A stretch of 64,000 bases of DNA from a virus. The translations under genes were made by a program, and so were the position numbers. Where the stretch lies: positions 1-64,000 of IMG/VR virus record IMGVR_UViG_3300035438_000341; one strand, 5' to 3'. Within the stretch, counting starts at the first letter, position 1. Every line of letters starts with the position of its first letter. Positions 41,601 through 53,600 of this stretch are shown piece by piece. The notes under the pieces were generated by a model. It was not told the DNA's origin. It saw nothing but the letters and a program-made list of their open reading frames with translations, and made no database searches.

Positions 41601-41990
41601 AATCAAAAAGCCATTGCTTCTATAGCTGATAAGTATTTGCAACATGATGCTCGTGACTTAGAATATAAGGTTAAGAGTAATATGTTCCCTACATTTGCAT
41701 ATAATCAATCAGGTGGAATACGTACACAAGGTCCAGGATTTCAACCAAACATTCCACAAGTTTATGGAGGTAAATCAAACATAAAACAAGTTCCTGTATA
41801 TGATACTGATGGTAAAACTATTCTAAGATATCAAATGCAAGAAGGAGATGGAACTAATATACCTTCTACTGCTACACCTCCTCTTGTTGCACTAACAAAA
41901 AATGGAGGATCTGTTGGTAAAAATAATAGATCATCAGTTGTTAAAAATGCTAAGAACGGTTCTATAGTTAAACTACACAAAAATTTCTAA
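38643..41990 (+). CDS. Large internal (cargo-type) virion protein, 1115 residues
   Basis: The N-terminus is basic and helical (KAQILKIAGVKSEKEFYKKY). The centre has glycine-rich stretches (GGVFQGGGEIQN, ENYQGGGKFGNF) and a hydrophobic segment near 315-330. At about 440-520 lie motifs often seen in internal phage proteins (YAMGGQLKTHWGGEAEVISR; KLNGASHDNDGIGISYGGQ; EAEGRETIMEM). Residues about 700-795 recall a peptidoglycan-binding repeat (SIKEFQHKYHQLFPNE and DEYFGPRTEQYM). It is likely held inside the head and ejected with the DNA, perhaps helping to cross the cell wall; the last point is inference. Confidence 0.6.
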   Translation: MKAQILKIAGVKSEKEFYKKYPSEEAFMKKHGKEFKKAQTGNNIATSNAGSFNMYNPYGDAFQSVDMEGMQSSFVKPIIEDTSDEEIAPVEVTPNFGKKQQKASDAYDTQELIGMTGDTSNPLGTDKLSSFAKGIDPMNAVMGAFTGIKGAFDAHKENKKLTKKMETWAKVSDVQKRAGISNAFAEKPKNQWFRPDDPRFIHSANELSNTQGRGTDVITQNGGVFQGGGEIQNTFAPGAIYDDLGYEPFDESNNDDAAYLENYQGGGKFGNFFNQLNTDLGGGQGFMGNLGKESPFNSMLAGNSTLANATGKLGSLFGPGVGLVTTMFGRMLDKEPGKQKHAQNTMNSNNAFLARLNTAGDITGGLQNMGVGQNGEALQPYEDGGWVSNDWTPQVIASFGGLDEQEVYDYAHEGMDTLRAGGHMRDYTPISNRGMETYAMGGQLKTHWGGEAEVISRNPYMPGSGEMVKLNGASHDNDGIGISYGGQQGGPQQTAKYGADTDASIEAEGRETIMEMQDGGEVDPQTGEAQTSAVVLGNIAPSADIVKATGDQVLIDLFNKNPKKTFKRIGEVIAKDENKAASYMEIASAKANNADDTQWGALENKTADIIKKAGDAKFKLAAQQRIKSANLQSAVNDTKKDISYMKGKNISAEDLGKGKISLDYDPITKDAELESPYAKHGAYLRKAQNSEVISPAEQKPSITEDQYNELVKLYEQGKKDKKSASIKEFQHKYHQLFPNEAITAIQKTTKERGVNAKGKKMGLTKEEILSGKNTGRILESNEDEYFGPRTEQYMAKISSEFNKKPAAATEELKLTPLGAKTTPTTDKKEIDVVPYKRNKFMDYANMLSQFLPSAKLPGIDPRQFAGEYMAMSQNQYEPVPSQHIRMQLDPMTRVSYQDIRNQSTADFRDALNQGAFNPAAAAGVFGKKALADQSSYAEEFRANQGLEQQIYGGNRAKVNQEMAANLQLNADQMNKQSLALSKTKEINQKAIASIADKYLQHDARDLEYKVKSNMFPTFAYNQSGGIRTQGPGFQPNIPQVYGGKSNIKQVPVYDTDGKTILRYQMQEGDGTNIPSTATPPLVALTKNGGSVGKNNRSSVVKNAKNGSIVKLHKNF

Positions 41991-42010
41991 CCAATTTAAT
42001 TATAAAGAAT

Positions 42011-42037
42011 TACCAGAATTGATTATTAGTTTTGGTA
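42011..42037 (+). promoter_or_regulatory. Stem-loop overlapping the -33 promoter element
   Basis: TACCAGAATT at 42011-42020 and AGTTTTGGTA at 42028-42037 can pair over 10 positions (two G-U pairs) around a 7-base loop. The right arm contains the TTTG of the promoter at 42031. It could be an operator or a weak terminator of the 38643 gene. No U-run follows. Confidence 0.4.
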
Positions 42038-42062
42038 GTTATAATAATTCATATTATATTTG
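42031..42062 (+). promoter_or_regulatory. Full-consensus Bacteroidota promoter before the RNA polymerase operon
   Basis: TTTG at 42031-42034, exactly 20 bases, then TATATTTG at 42055-42062 followed by C. This is the best match in the window to TTTG-N19/20-TAnnTTTG. The ATG lies only 7 bases after the box, so the transcript may have a very short leader or none. Confidence 0.65.
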
Positions 42063-42069
42063 CTAAATT

Positions 42070-44685
42070 ATGGCTTCATACACAGACATCACCCCCACTT
42101 TCAATCCCTACGTTAAGCAATTGCCTGTTGAGGCAATGGCTGAAGTGGGTATGTACAAACAACAAAAGTATGATGAGGGTATACAGAAAATACAAACTAA
42201 CATTGATAACATTGCTGGACTTGATGTTCTTAGAGATGTAGATAAAGCATATCTACAATCTAAACTCAATCAACTAGGTAATAACCTCAGTACAGTTGCA
42301 GCTGGAGATTTCTCTAATTTCCAATTGGTTAATTCTGTTAATGGAATGACCAATCAAATATCCAAAGACCCTAATGTACTAAATGCAATAGCATCTTCTA
42401 AGACTTATAGAAAAGGATTAGAAGAGATGGCTGCTGCTAATAAAGATGGTAAAGGATCTGCTTCTCACGATTGGTTATTCAAAACTGATGCTAACGATTG
42501 GTTAACTAGTGGAGATTTAAATAAATCATTTACTGGTGGGTATAAGCAATACAGTAATTATAAAAAGAATGGAATAGAAGTTATCAAAGCATTAGTTAAA
42601 AATGAAACTACTAAAGATGTAGCAATTGAGTATGACAAGAATGGTAATGTGATTGTATTAGATGCAATGACACGTACAAAGATTGCAGGAATAACACCTG
42701 AAAGAATACAAGCAGCTTTGATGGTGGGTCTTAGTCCTAATGATTTTCAATCAATGCAAATTGATGGTAGATATAATTATTCAAATTCTACACCTGAACA
42801 ATTTGTTTCTGATATCAATAAATCATATAAGACAGATTATGATAAGATAAAGATGCAAAGAGACATGACAGTTAATGCCATGGATACAACTAGTTCAGCA
42901 TCTACTAAAATGGAATTACAAAAACAAGTTGACTCATTTGACAAAACATTAAAAAATTTATCAGATGAATATGGAAATGTTACTAAAACATTTGCTCAAG
43001 GTGATGTAGAATCCGCTAAGGCAAGACTTCACACTACTAAATGGATTAGTAATTTTTCTAATACATTTGCTAGCCAAGATGTATCTCAAACATATGAGTC
43101 TAGTCCATTTCAACAAGTTAAGCAATATAAGGAAACTAAAGAAATTGAATATAGAAAATGGTTAGCTACATATAATCAAACACAACAGTTTCATCAGGAT
43201 GATATTTATTTTAAAAAGAGAGATGATGCTAGAGCTGAACGTAAAGAAGTAAGAGAAGAAAAGTTAGCAGGTCTTCAAAGTGGATATGGAGGAGTTCCTT
43301 TCTCTGTTGATCAAAAAGAACTTCCTACGGTTACTCTTGATAAAATTAATGATAAAATAAAAAATGATAATAAAGCTATAGCCAATAGTGAAAATGAAAT
43401 AATGGAAGCCTTTGATAAAAAGGGAGATACATTATGGTTAGATCAACAACGAGTGGCATGGCAAAGCGGTAAGTATGTAGATCCTTTATTGAGATCACAT
43501 TTTAATACAACAGAACCTTTGAAAAGAGATGCATTTGCTAATATTGGAATGATTACAGATATAAATAATAAACTAGATAGTAAATTTGGAAAAATAGAAG
43601 ATTATATCCCTGCTGGTTCTAAATCTGTTACAGTTAGTTTTCCTGGTGGAGCATACAAATATTCTCCTAAAGATTTTGTTGAATTTAATAATAAAGTGAA
43701 CAACTATATAATAAGGGGTAGTGGTGATGGTAGATCTACAGGAGGTGGTGGTGCCCCTGGAACACAAAGTTCAGGAGCAATGTATGATAATGCAAGAGCT
43801 AAAAAAGAACTTTCTGATAAAGAATATTATTTATTTCTAGCAAAAACTCAACCCTATTCAAATAATGCTGGATTTAAAACACTTAATCAATATTCAAATG
43901 AATATTTTAAAAATGTAAACTTTCCATATCAAAAAGTTTTAGTAGAAAGAAACAAAGAAACTGCTCAAATGGTTAAAGATAGAGTGGTAGCAATGCAGGG
44001 TAATGAGTATGGTATTCCTTTAGATAATGAAGCACAGAAAACTAGCTTTGGAAATGCTCTTATGAGTTTTGCTAATCTTGCTGATAAACAAGATGGAGGA
44101 TTACCTAACTCTCCAGGTCTTGATACAAAAGCATTAAGAGCTATTGCAGGAGATCTTCAAAATGCAACAATACAAATTGTTGAAGGAACTGCATATGCTC
44201 CTGGAATGTATCAAGTTACAGCAGCAGGAAAAGATGGTACACCTCAAACATTTAGAGTTCCTACAGAAGCATACAGATCTGTATTTGGTAATAGATTTGA
44301 AGCTGATCCACAGATAGCAGCAATTAGACCTTTGCAATCACAACAAATAAGAGCAGGTGGTGGTACAACAGCAATTGATGGTGGAAAAACAAATATAAGT
44401 AATTCTTATATGGGAAAAGCTACAGATTTTGTAAATGTAAGACATTATGGAGTTTCAGGAAACTTAGTTACAAGTCAAGATGGTCTAAACTCAATTAGAC
44501 TTAATATAACAGATCCTAAGACTAACAAAGTGTTAATTCAAGATCTTGCATATCCAGATTTTAATATACCAGCTAATCAAGTAAACAATGCAGTGCTAGG
44601 ATTGACTGATGAAAGAATATTTGAGTTATTAAATAATAGAAAGCCTTCAGCTTCAGAATTAAAAACATTAAGACAAAAACCATAA
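42070..44685 (+). CDS. Cargo-type internal virion protein, 871 residues
   Basis: The N-terminal 110 residues have a conserved-looking helical pattern (NPYVKQLPVEAMAEVGMYKQ; IQTNIDNIAGLDVLRDVDKA; LNQLGNNLSTVAAGDFSNFQ) that I associate with crAss-like cargo proteins packaged in the head or tail barrel. The middle is a long charged helix (FKKRDDARAERKEVREEKLA near 380), and a glycine-rich hinge lies near 558 (RSTGGGGAPGTQ). It follows the best promoter in the window and precedes the polymerase gene by two bases, so both are probably made together and packed together. Confidence 0.65.
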   Translation: MASYTDITPTFNPYVKQLPVEAMAEVGMYKQQKYDEGIQKIQTNIDNIAGLDVLRDVDKAYLQSKLNQLGNNLSTVAAGDFSNFQLVNSVNGMTNQISKDPNVLNAIASSKTYRKGLEEMAAANKDGKGSASHDWLFKTDANDWLTSGDLNKSFTGGYKQYSNYKKNGIEVIKALVKNETTKDVAIEYDKNGNVIVLDAMTRTKIAGITPERIQAALMVGLSPNDFQSMQIDGRYNYSNSTPEQFVSDINKSYKTDYDKIKMQRDMTVNAMDTTSSASTKMELQKQVDSFDKTLKNLSDEYGNVTKTFAQGDVESAKARLHTTKWISNFSNTFASQDVSQTYESSPFQQVKQYKETKEIEYRKWLATYNQTQQFHQDDIYFKKRDDARAERKEVREEKLAGLQSGYGGVPFSVDQKELPTVTLDKINDKIKNDNKAIANSENEIMEAFDKKGDTLWLDQQRVAWQSGKYVDPLLRSHFNTTEPLKRDAFANIGMITDINNKLDSKFGKIEDYIPAGSKSVTVSFPGGAYKYSPKDFVEFNNKVNNYIIRGSGDGRSTGGGGAPGTQSSGAMYDNARAKKELSDKEYYLFLAKTQPYSNNAGFKTLNQYSNEYFKNVNFPYQKVLVERNKETAQMVKDRVVAMQGNEYGIPLDNEAQKTSFGNALMSFANLADKQDGGLPNSPGLDTKALRAIAGDLQNATIQIVEGTAYAPGMYQVTAAGKDGTPQTFRVPTEAYRSVFGNRFEADPQIAAIRPLQSQQIRAGGGTTAIDGGKTNISNSYMGKATDFVNVRHYGVSGNLVTSQDGLNSIRLNITDPKTNKVLIQDLAYPDFNIPANQVNNAVLGLTDERIFELLNNRKPSASELKTLRQKP

Positions 44686-44687
44686 CA

Positions 44688-47600
44688 ATGGCAGAAAATA
44701 ATCTAGAATCAATTGATAAAGCACAAAATGGTGCAGCAGCAGTAAATCCTGTTCCTACACAATTAAATGTAGAAACACCAATGTTAGATAGACTTGATCT
44801 TGAAAATCAATTTGGTGGATATACAGCTCCTGGTATTCCAGAACCTTTGCCTACATATGCAAGTCCAGATAATGTTTATCCTGATGCAGTACCCTTAACA
44901 AGTAATCTTGGTGGAGGTGGTGATGATGGTTCTTTGGAATCACTTTATTCTTCATTGCGTACACCTACTTCTACTAAACCAGGAGGAAGTATAATGAGAA
45001 CTCTTTCTGAAGTGTCATCTAACAGATATGATAACTTTGTTCCTGGAGATTATAATAACGAAGATGCTTATGCTCAAAATCAATCTTGGACATCTAAAAT
45101 GATCAATGGTGTAGGTAAAGGACTTTTACTTACAGGTACAACATTTCTACAAGGTACTGTAGGTATGGTTAATGGATTGGTTCAATGGGGAAAGGATGGG
45201 AGATTTGCTTCTTTTTATGATAATGATTTTAATAGAAACTTAGATGAAGTAATAAGAAAAGCTGAAGATGTTGCTCCTAATTTTTATACTGATGTAGAAA
45301 AAAATGCTAGTTGGTATTCTCCTGATTATTTTTTAACAGGAAACTTTTTATGGGATGGTGTTGTTAAGAACATGGGATTTGCTGCTGGAGCTTATTTAAC
45401 TGGTGGAGTTTATTCTGCTGGATTAAAAGGACTCGCTGCACTTCCAGGTGCATCTAGACTATTATCTATGGGTAAAGTTGCTGAAGCAGTTGCTAAGTCA
45501 GAAGAGATGTTATTAAAACTTGATAAAGGAACAGAGGCTTATGGAAAAATAAAAGCATTGTCTGATTCCTATTTAAGAACATATAATATTTTAGATAAAG
45601 GACATAGAGCTGTTGTTGCAGGATTGTCTACTAGTGGGGAAGCTGGATTTGAAGCATTTCAAAATCTTAATACTTTTAGAAATCAAAAAATACAAGAGTT
45701 TAAAGATAAAAATAATGGACTAGAACCAAAAGGTGCTGATCTTGATAACATTAATAGATCTGCTGATAGTGTAGGTAATGCTTCTTTCTTAGGGAATGTT
45801 GCTTTACTTAGTGCTACTAACTATATTCAATTTCCTAAAATACTAGGAAGTTCTTATAAAGCAGAAAAGGGAATTATAAATAATGTTACTAGAGGGATTG
45901 GAGATATAACTACAGATGCTGCAGGTAAGTTTGTTGCAAAAACTCCTAAGAATAAAGTATTAAACACTATAAATAAAATAAGACCTTATACTTTTTCTGC
46001 CTCAGAAGGGTTTGAAGAAGGTGCTCAGTTTTCTATAGGTGTTGGTGTAAATGATTATTATAATAAAAAATATAATAATGAACCTACTAGTTGGTTAGAT
46101 GCTTTATCAACAGGAATTACTGAAGGATTTTTATCAGATGAAGGAGCTAAAAATGTTTTAATAGGAGGATTGTCTGGTGCAATAATGATGGGAAAAAGTA
46201 AATTCCAAGAAGGAAGAGAAACATCAAAAAATACAGCAGAAGCAATAACACAATTCAATAACTATCAATTATCTGATTTTACTAAAGAAACAAAAGACTC
46301 TGTAAATAGAGGAACTGTTCTTCAAGAAGAAAGAGAGCAGTTATTAAAAGAAGGAAACATAACAGAAAGTAAAGATAAAGAAACTGATTACATTATTAAT
46401 TATCTCACTCCTAGAATTAAATTTGGAAGATTTGATTTAGTAAAAGCTGAGATAGATGATTACAGAACTCTTGCTAGTACTAATGATGGGTTTAATGAAT
46501 TAGTAAAAGAAGAAAAAGCTCTTCCTACAGATACTAGAGAAGCATTCTTGGATAGACTTAATAAATTTGAACAGACAGCAAATAATGTAAAATCTTTATA
46601 TCAAACTTTAAACTTACGTTATAGTGGCTTAGCAAATGCAGATGGAACTCCTATGTACCCTACTTCTGTAATAGATAAAATGTTATATGCCACTACTAAA
46701 ATTTCAGACTATGAACAAAGAATTCCAGAATTAACAAGTCAGTTAATAGGAAGTGTAGATAATATAGATGAAATTTTACAAGATGTTTCTGAGGGTAAAT
46801 TAGATACGTTTAATACAGCTGTTGCTAATCTTCAAGCAAGTAAACTTATTAATAAAGAAGAACTTATTGAAGCATTAGATGATGCTGCTTTTATGACTGC
46901 TAAAAGAGATGTATTATTAAAGCAATATGATGGTTTAAAAAATAACCCAGAAAAGTATGTAGCAGTTGAACCAACTATAACTGATAGTGAAGGTAATGTA
47001 TTAGATGAAAATGGAAACATTGTTCCTAAAGAAACTGTTATAGTTAAAGTTAAAGATGGTAAAACAGGACAAGTAGTAGATAAGAAAATTGAAATAGGTA
47101 CTGAGTATGTACTTGGTAAAATAGTTAAATACGATAAAGATGGTAATGAAGTTATTCAAGCTCCAACATTAAGTATATTAGCTGATAATGGTGATGGTAC
47201 ATTTAAAATTAAAGATAAGAATGGAATAAGAAATGTTTCTGCGGAAACATTAGAAGGATATCAATTATCTAAACTTTCTGACATTACAAAAGATAAGAAG
47301 AAGAACTATGCATACATTAATAGAAATAACACTTTCTCAAATAAATTAATAAAAGATGCTAATGGTAATCCTGTTATAGGAAGATTAGAATACTCTGCTA
47401 ATAAAGACAGACTTACATTTGTATACAAGAATGAGAAAGGACAAGTTATAAGAAGTGAGGTTTGGAACAATATGTTCAAAGCTCAAGGTACATACAAAGA
47501 GGCTATTATTACACAAGTGGGAGAAGTGACTGCTGAAGCTGCACAAGCTACAGAGGAATTTGTAAATGCTGTAACCACTATATCACAAAAACTGCAAACA

Positions 47601-50600
47601 CGTAACAATATTATACTAGACTTGTATGATAAAAGTGTTAAGCGTCTAGATGAGATAACTAAAAAATTAAACACTAGTAAAGAAAGAACAGCTAAAGCTC
47701 TTGAAGCATTAGAAGATCAACTTGCAAAAGAGAGCCTTACTAAGAAAGGAACTCCTAGAAAGAATCAAACTCCTGCAATGAAGAAGATAATCAATGAACT
47801 ATCTTCTATACAAGCTACATTAAATAAAGAGAATGAACAACTATTAAGTGAGAAAGAAGAATTAGAATCTAACATACCTTTCTTTAAAGACTTCTTAGAT
47901 AATCTTGAGTCTCTTCCTGAATCAGGTAGAGAGATGATTAAGTTATTAAAAGATGATATTAACACTCTTGAGGACTTAATTGATATAACTAATCAAGCTA
48001 TTAAAGATAATAGTAGTCTATTGAAACAAATAGAAGATGCATTTCTAAAAGCTGTTTCTATATTTAATGATTATATCAAAAGACTTCAACAAGAAAATCC
48101 AGGTGTACCATTATTTATAGATGACTTACAAGCTAATCTAGAAAGAGCATTAGGAGATGAAGGTGCACAATACTATATTAATAATAAACAGGGCATCACT
48201 ACTCAAGTATTAGAACTAGAATCTGATATAAATGATTTCTCAGCTGAGTTAAAAATACCTGCATTAAATAAAAAAGCAGAAGAGCTCGTTAAAGATATAG
48301 CAGATTTAAAAGAAGGCTTAGATAAACTTATCAATGAACAAATTGCTAAGAGAGAAATATTAAATGCGTTTGAACAATTTGCAGAAGATGTAAAGAAACA
48401 AGAAGAAGAAGCTGCACAAATGCAACGTAATGTTACATTAGGACAAGAGCTTCTTGGTACATTAACAGGAAGTGTACAAAACTTCTTTGGTACAAAACCA
48501 TATGAGCAAGAAGCTAAAAAAGATAAACTTACTGTTGTAGGAGCTACTAAACCATTCACAGGAGATACTGTTGAAAGACCTCTTCCAGGATATGCTGCAA
48601 GAGTTAATCACTTTGGGACAAGAGTTTCTGATATGGATAATGTAGATGATCTTAGAGGTGTTATTGTAACAGCTAATACAGAAGATCAAATACTTTCTGG
48701 ATTAACAGAAGCGTTTCTTTCTGAAGATATAACAGATGCAAAAAGAAAAGAAGAAGTCAGAAAAGAAGTTATATTCTTAGTTGTAACAGAGAATGGACAA
48801 CTTGTAGATAAGGATGGGAAACTTATTCCTGGAAAATCTGCAGATGAAACACAAGAAGCTTACAACAAAAGACTTTATGACAATGCTATATTCCAAGTGT
48901 TTCCTTCTGCTTCATTAGCTTATACAAAAGGAGATGTTGAAACAGGATCAATGTTTAGAGACACTGTTCCTGAATATGAAAGAGAAAGTCTTAAAGAGCA
49001 ATATAAAGCATGGAGAGATGGACAATTATCAAATACAACATTAGATAAGAAAGGACAAAAGTTTAAAACATCTTTTGGTAATCTAGAGTTTGTTAAATAT
49101 AAAAATGCAGATGGCACAACATCTGTAGATACTTCTGCAAGAACTTCTGCACAAGATGCTGGATTATTAGCTAAAGGTATACTTAATAGAGATGCTGTCA
49201 TCACTGTTGCTACAACTAATGATGATAAGTCTGAAGGAAGTGTTTCTTTCAAGAGTCCTAAAGGTAGAGTGTTCTTACGTATACCAGGGCAAGGACTTGT
49301 TAGACTTTATAATAAAAAGTTTAATAAAACAGAATCAGAAACAATATTTGATGCTATGTTAAACTTAGCTAAAAATGCTTCTGCGAATGGTTCATTATTC
49401 GGTAATGAAAAAGAAGAAGTTAATAAGAATATTTTAAACTGGTTAAAGAGCGTTGTATATTGGGGAATTGCAAAAGATAAAGAAGGAAACAGAAAACCTG
49501 CTGGATATAATAACATTTGGTTTGAAGATGTTATGGAAGATGGTAAACAAGTTAAGAAGTTGTTTATGTCTGGTCTTCAAAAAGAATCTCAAAGATATTT
49601 TGACTTTACACCACAAGGACTTATAAATAGTAAACAAGATATTCTTGGATTGCTAGGACAAATGTATGCTAATACAGATGCTAAAAAAGTAAATATAGAT
49701 ACATACAATGCTCCCTACGATGAGATACTAAGTTTTGATAACCTAGGACTCCCTGTTACAAGAACATGGCCTAATTATCAAACATATTTATTGTCTGCAA
49801 ACATTGTAGATAAAGATGGAAATGTTATAGGTAAAAGAACTGGAAAAGAAATTCCTCTTACAACACAAGTAAGACCTCTTACATCTGCAGAAGATACAAA
49901 TAGAAAGGGTGTGTATTTCACATTGAATAGTTCAGTAGAATACACTGTACCTGCAGCTCCTATAGTTAAACCTGCAGTGGTGGTTACACCAGCACCAGTT
50001 GCTGCTACACCAACTGCTCAAGCTCCTGTAGCTCCCACAGCTTCACCAGTAGTTCCACAACAACAACCTACACCTCCTGGACAATATAATTTAAATGGAG
50101 AAGCAGAAAATAGTAGAATGTTTGGTAATGGTGTAGGAGAAATAAGATTTACATTCAATTCAGCAAAAGCAATTGAGTATATAAAATCTCTTTCTATAGA
50201 TATATTTTCTATTCAAGGATTACTTCCTGCTGAAATATCTACAGCATTTTTTAAGAATGACATCATGAATATAAATTCAGATGATGTAAAAATGAAAATT
50301 GGTCAGATAAAGGAAAACTTAAGAGATACTAACCCTGATGCAACTGATGAAGAACTAACAGGTAAAGCTCTTAATATTGCTGTTAGTATGATATGGAAAG
50401 ATGTTGCTCCACAAGTTGTAGGAGAAATGACTCCTGTTCAACCAGCAATAGCTGATGAAGCTCCAACATCTTTAGTAACAAGAATAAATGACACTATAAC
50501 AAAAATATTTGAGTATGAATCATTATTTGATTTTAGTACAGATCAACCAGGTAAAGTTGTTAAAGGAGAATTTATTCCTGATAATTTAGGATCTCAAATA

Positions 50601-53600
50601 TTTGAAGCACTTAATAAATCCATTAAAGGAGAATTAGTAAAAACAGACAAGGTAGAAGCACAAAAGTTATTTAAAGAATATGCTAAAGAAGTTCATCCAG
50701 ATAAAAATACACAATCTAGTGAACGTCAAACTATAGCAGAAGCATTTTTTAAAGCAATGTCTGTTGCTAAAGAACAAGGTAGAGTAGATATATTAAATGA
50801 GTTAAAAGATAAATTTGATTTAGAAATAGCAGAAGTAACCACTGTAGTAAAAACTCCAATAGAAGAAGAAGAAGTAGTTACTCCTGAAAAAGTAGTTCCT
50901 GCAACTACACTTCCTGAAGGATTTATCAATCTAGATGATATAGAAGATGTAGATGTTGATAGAAGTGAAATGAGAGTTGCACAAGCTATTGACAAACTAG
51001 ATCAATTTAAAGCAGAGAACTGGAAGAAATTAGAAGAAGATTACAATAAAATGCTTCCTAATGTTCCTTTATATAGAGTGAAGAACCTGATCAAAGGTAC
51101 TAATGGTAGACAGCTTTGGGGTATGTTCCATGATGCTGCTGTATATGTATATGAGAACGCAGAAGAGGGAACAGCTTACCATGAGGTGTTTGAAGCTGTA
51201 TGGAAAATGTTTGCTGGACCAGCTCAGAAACAAGCTATTATTAATGAGTTCAAATCAAGAACAGGATCTTTTACTGATAGAGAAACTAGAAAGTCTGTAG
51301 AATATAAAAACGCCACTGCTTATCAAATCAAAGAACAATTAGCTGAAGAGTTTAGAGAAGCAGTTCTTTTTGATAAGTTAGGTAAACCATTAGAATCAAA
51401 AAGTTTAATAAGCAGATTGTTCTCTCAATTGATTGACGCTATTAAAGCTTTCTTTGTAGGACCTAGAGCTCAAATTAATACAAGAGAATTATTCAATAGA
51501 ATTGGTAATGGATACTATGCTCAATTCAATCCATATGAAACACAACTATCATATGCTAAGAAGGGTGTGATAGATATTGAAAATGCTCAAGCTAATCAAA
51601 CTTCAGAAGGAAGATCAACAACAATCCCTGAGATTGAAATGCATGACATTATTCAGCATATGACATTCTTGACATTGACTAAACTTTCATTAAACAATGA
51701 GAGTGTATTTACTGTTAATGATCAAAAAGAATCAGAATTATACCCAGCTCTTAAACTTGGTATATTAAAACTTCTTGCAGGACAAAAGAAATTAAATGAT
51801 ATATTAGTTACTGAAGGTAAGTCAACTTTAGAGAAAGTGACTAGAATGAATAACAATCTTGATACACTATCATATAACATTCAAATGGAATGGGCTGAAA
51901 TTACTGCCAATCATAAAGCACATTTGAAAACGTTTGATGTTCAGTTTGATGAGAATGATGAAGGTATATTAAACAGTGAAGAAAATACTGGTAGAGGAGA
52001 ATTAGAAGCATCTAATAAAATTGATTCATATAGAAAAGCTAATGCTGCTTTGAAACTTGTATTGAGCACTATTCCTGTTACAGAAATGACAGGTGGTAAA
52101 ATAGATTGGCTTCCTTCTTCTATAGGAGGAGTTACACTTATTCCTGCAGATCAGATACACATTGATTTAAAAAGTAAGTTACATAGTTCTATGGATATAG
52201 AAGATATGTTACTAGGTCTTAAAACAATGGCAGAGAATAATCCTAATTACAATGCTTTATTTAGACGCTTAACTGGTAACTCTGCTAATCAAGGATTAGA
52301 TATAACTACTATTCAAGAACATGACTTCCAATTAGCAGCAGCATTATGGAAATCTATCAGTATGCAAAATCCTGATGTTATCACTGTGTTCCTTCAAGAA
52401 GATGGTGATGTAGTTGTAAGTAACTCTACACTTAGTAGTGCAGCTAAGCAAGCTAAAAAAGGGATGATTAATGATATAATATCTACATTAAAAGCAGATC
52501 AATCTAAGTATTTTAGATATGTACCAGCTACAGGTAGATACTATGCTAAAGATAATTTGAAAGCTTTAGAATTTGATGGTAGCGGTCTAAAGCAATATGT
52601 TGATTTTCTTAATTCAATTGGAATAGAATTTAATGAAAGAGACCTAGTAGATTTAAAAGCAGATCAACTTTCTGTATTTAAAAAATCAGTTGGATATATT
52701 AGAGAAGAACTTGCTAAGGTGGGAGATACAAAAATAGTAAAAGATGCAAATAATAATGATGTAGAAGAAGATGGTGGTATACGAAGTATCAGTACTAAAA
52801 CATTAAATATTGATGGTAACTTATTTGAGTTAGCTATTGTAAAAGCTGTTATTGAAAATACAGAGTTTCAGTCTACATATTTTAACATTAATGGAGAGCG
52901 TACACAATCATTCATTGGTACCAATCTTATTAGTGCTTTACACAACACACTATCTAAACTAAAAAATATAGAGGATCTACAAAACGATCCTAGACATAAA
53001 AGATTTGCTTACTTAGCAGCAGGCAATGATGTATTTGTACAAGGAAGTCAAATGTTGAAAAAGATGTTTGATATAGTTGGAACAGATAGTACAGGAAAAC
53101 GTAGAGCTGGTACAGAAGATATTGGAAAACCTGTTATTGTAGATGGTATAGTAGATGAAGAAACTGGTAAGAAAAAAGAAGCTTCTAAAGTTTCATACAG
53201 ACAAAGACTTATACAGGAGTTAAATCTTAACCTATCTGGTATATTCATGAACCTTGTTCCTGGAGATGCTTCATTGGAACATGCTATTAGAATGTACAAT
53301 GCAAAAGATCCGTTTGTTTCAGAAGATCAATTACTCAACAAAGGCTACTTAGATATATTCAAAGACTATTTCATGTCTGAAGTGGAACTAGTTAAAGAAA
53401 ATAGAAATACAGCAAAAGATAATGGAAAAGATCTTCGTTTCTTTAAAGCTATTCTAGGAGATGAGGCACATAAAAAAATTGCTTCTAGAATTAAAAAAGA
53501 CACTGATGCTGAACAATTATATCAAGATAATAAAGAAGCTATAAATTCTGCAGTGGAGGCATTCATTAAACAAGAAACAGAAGATACAGAAGACTTATTA

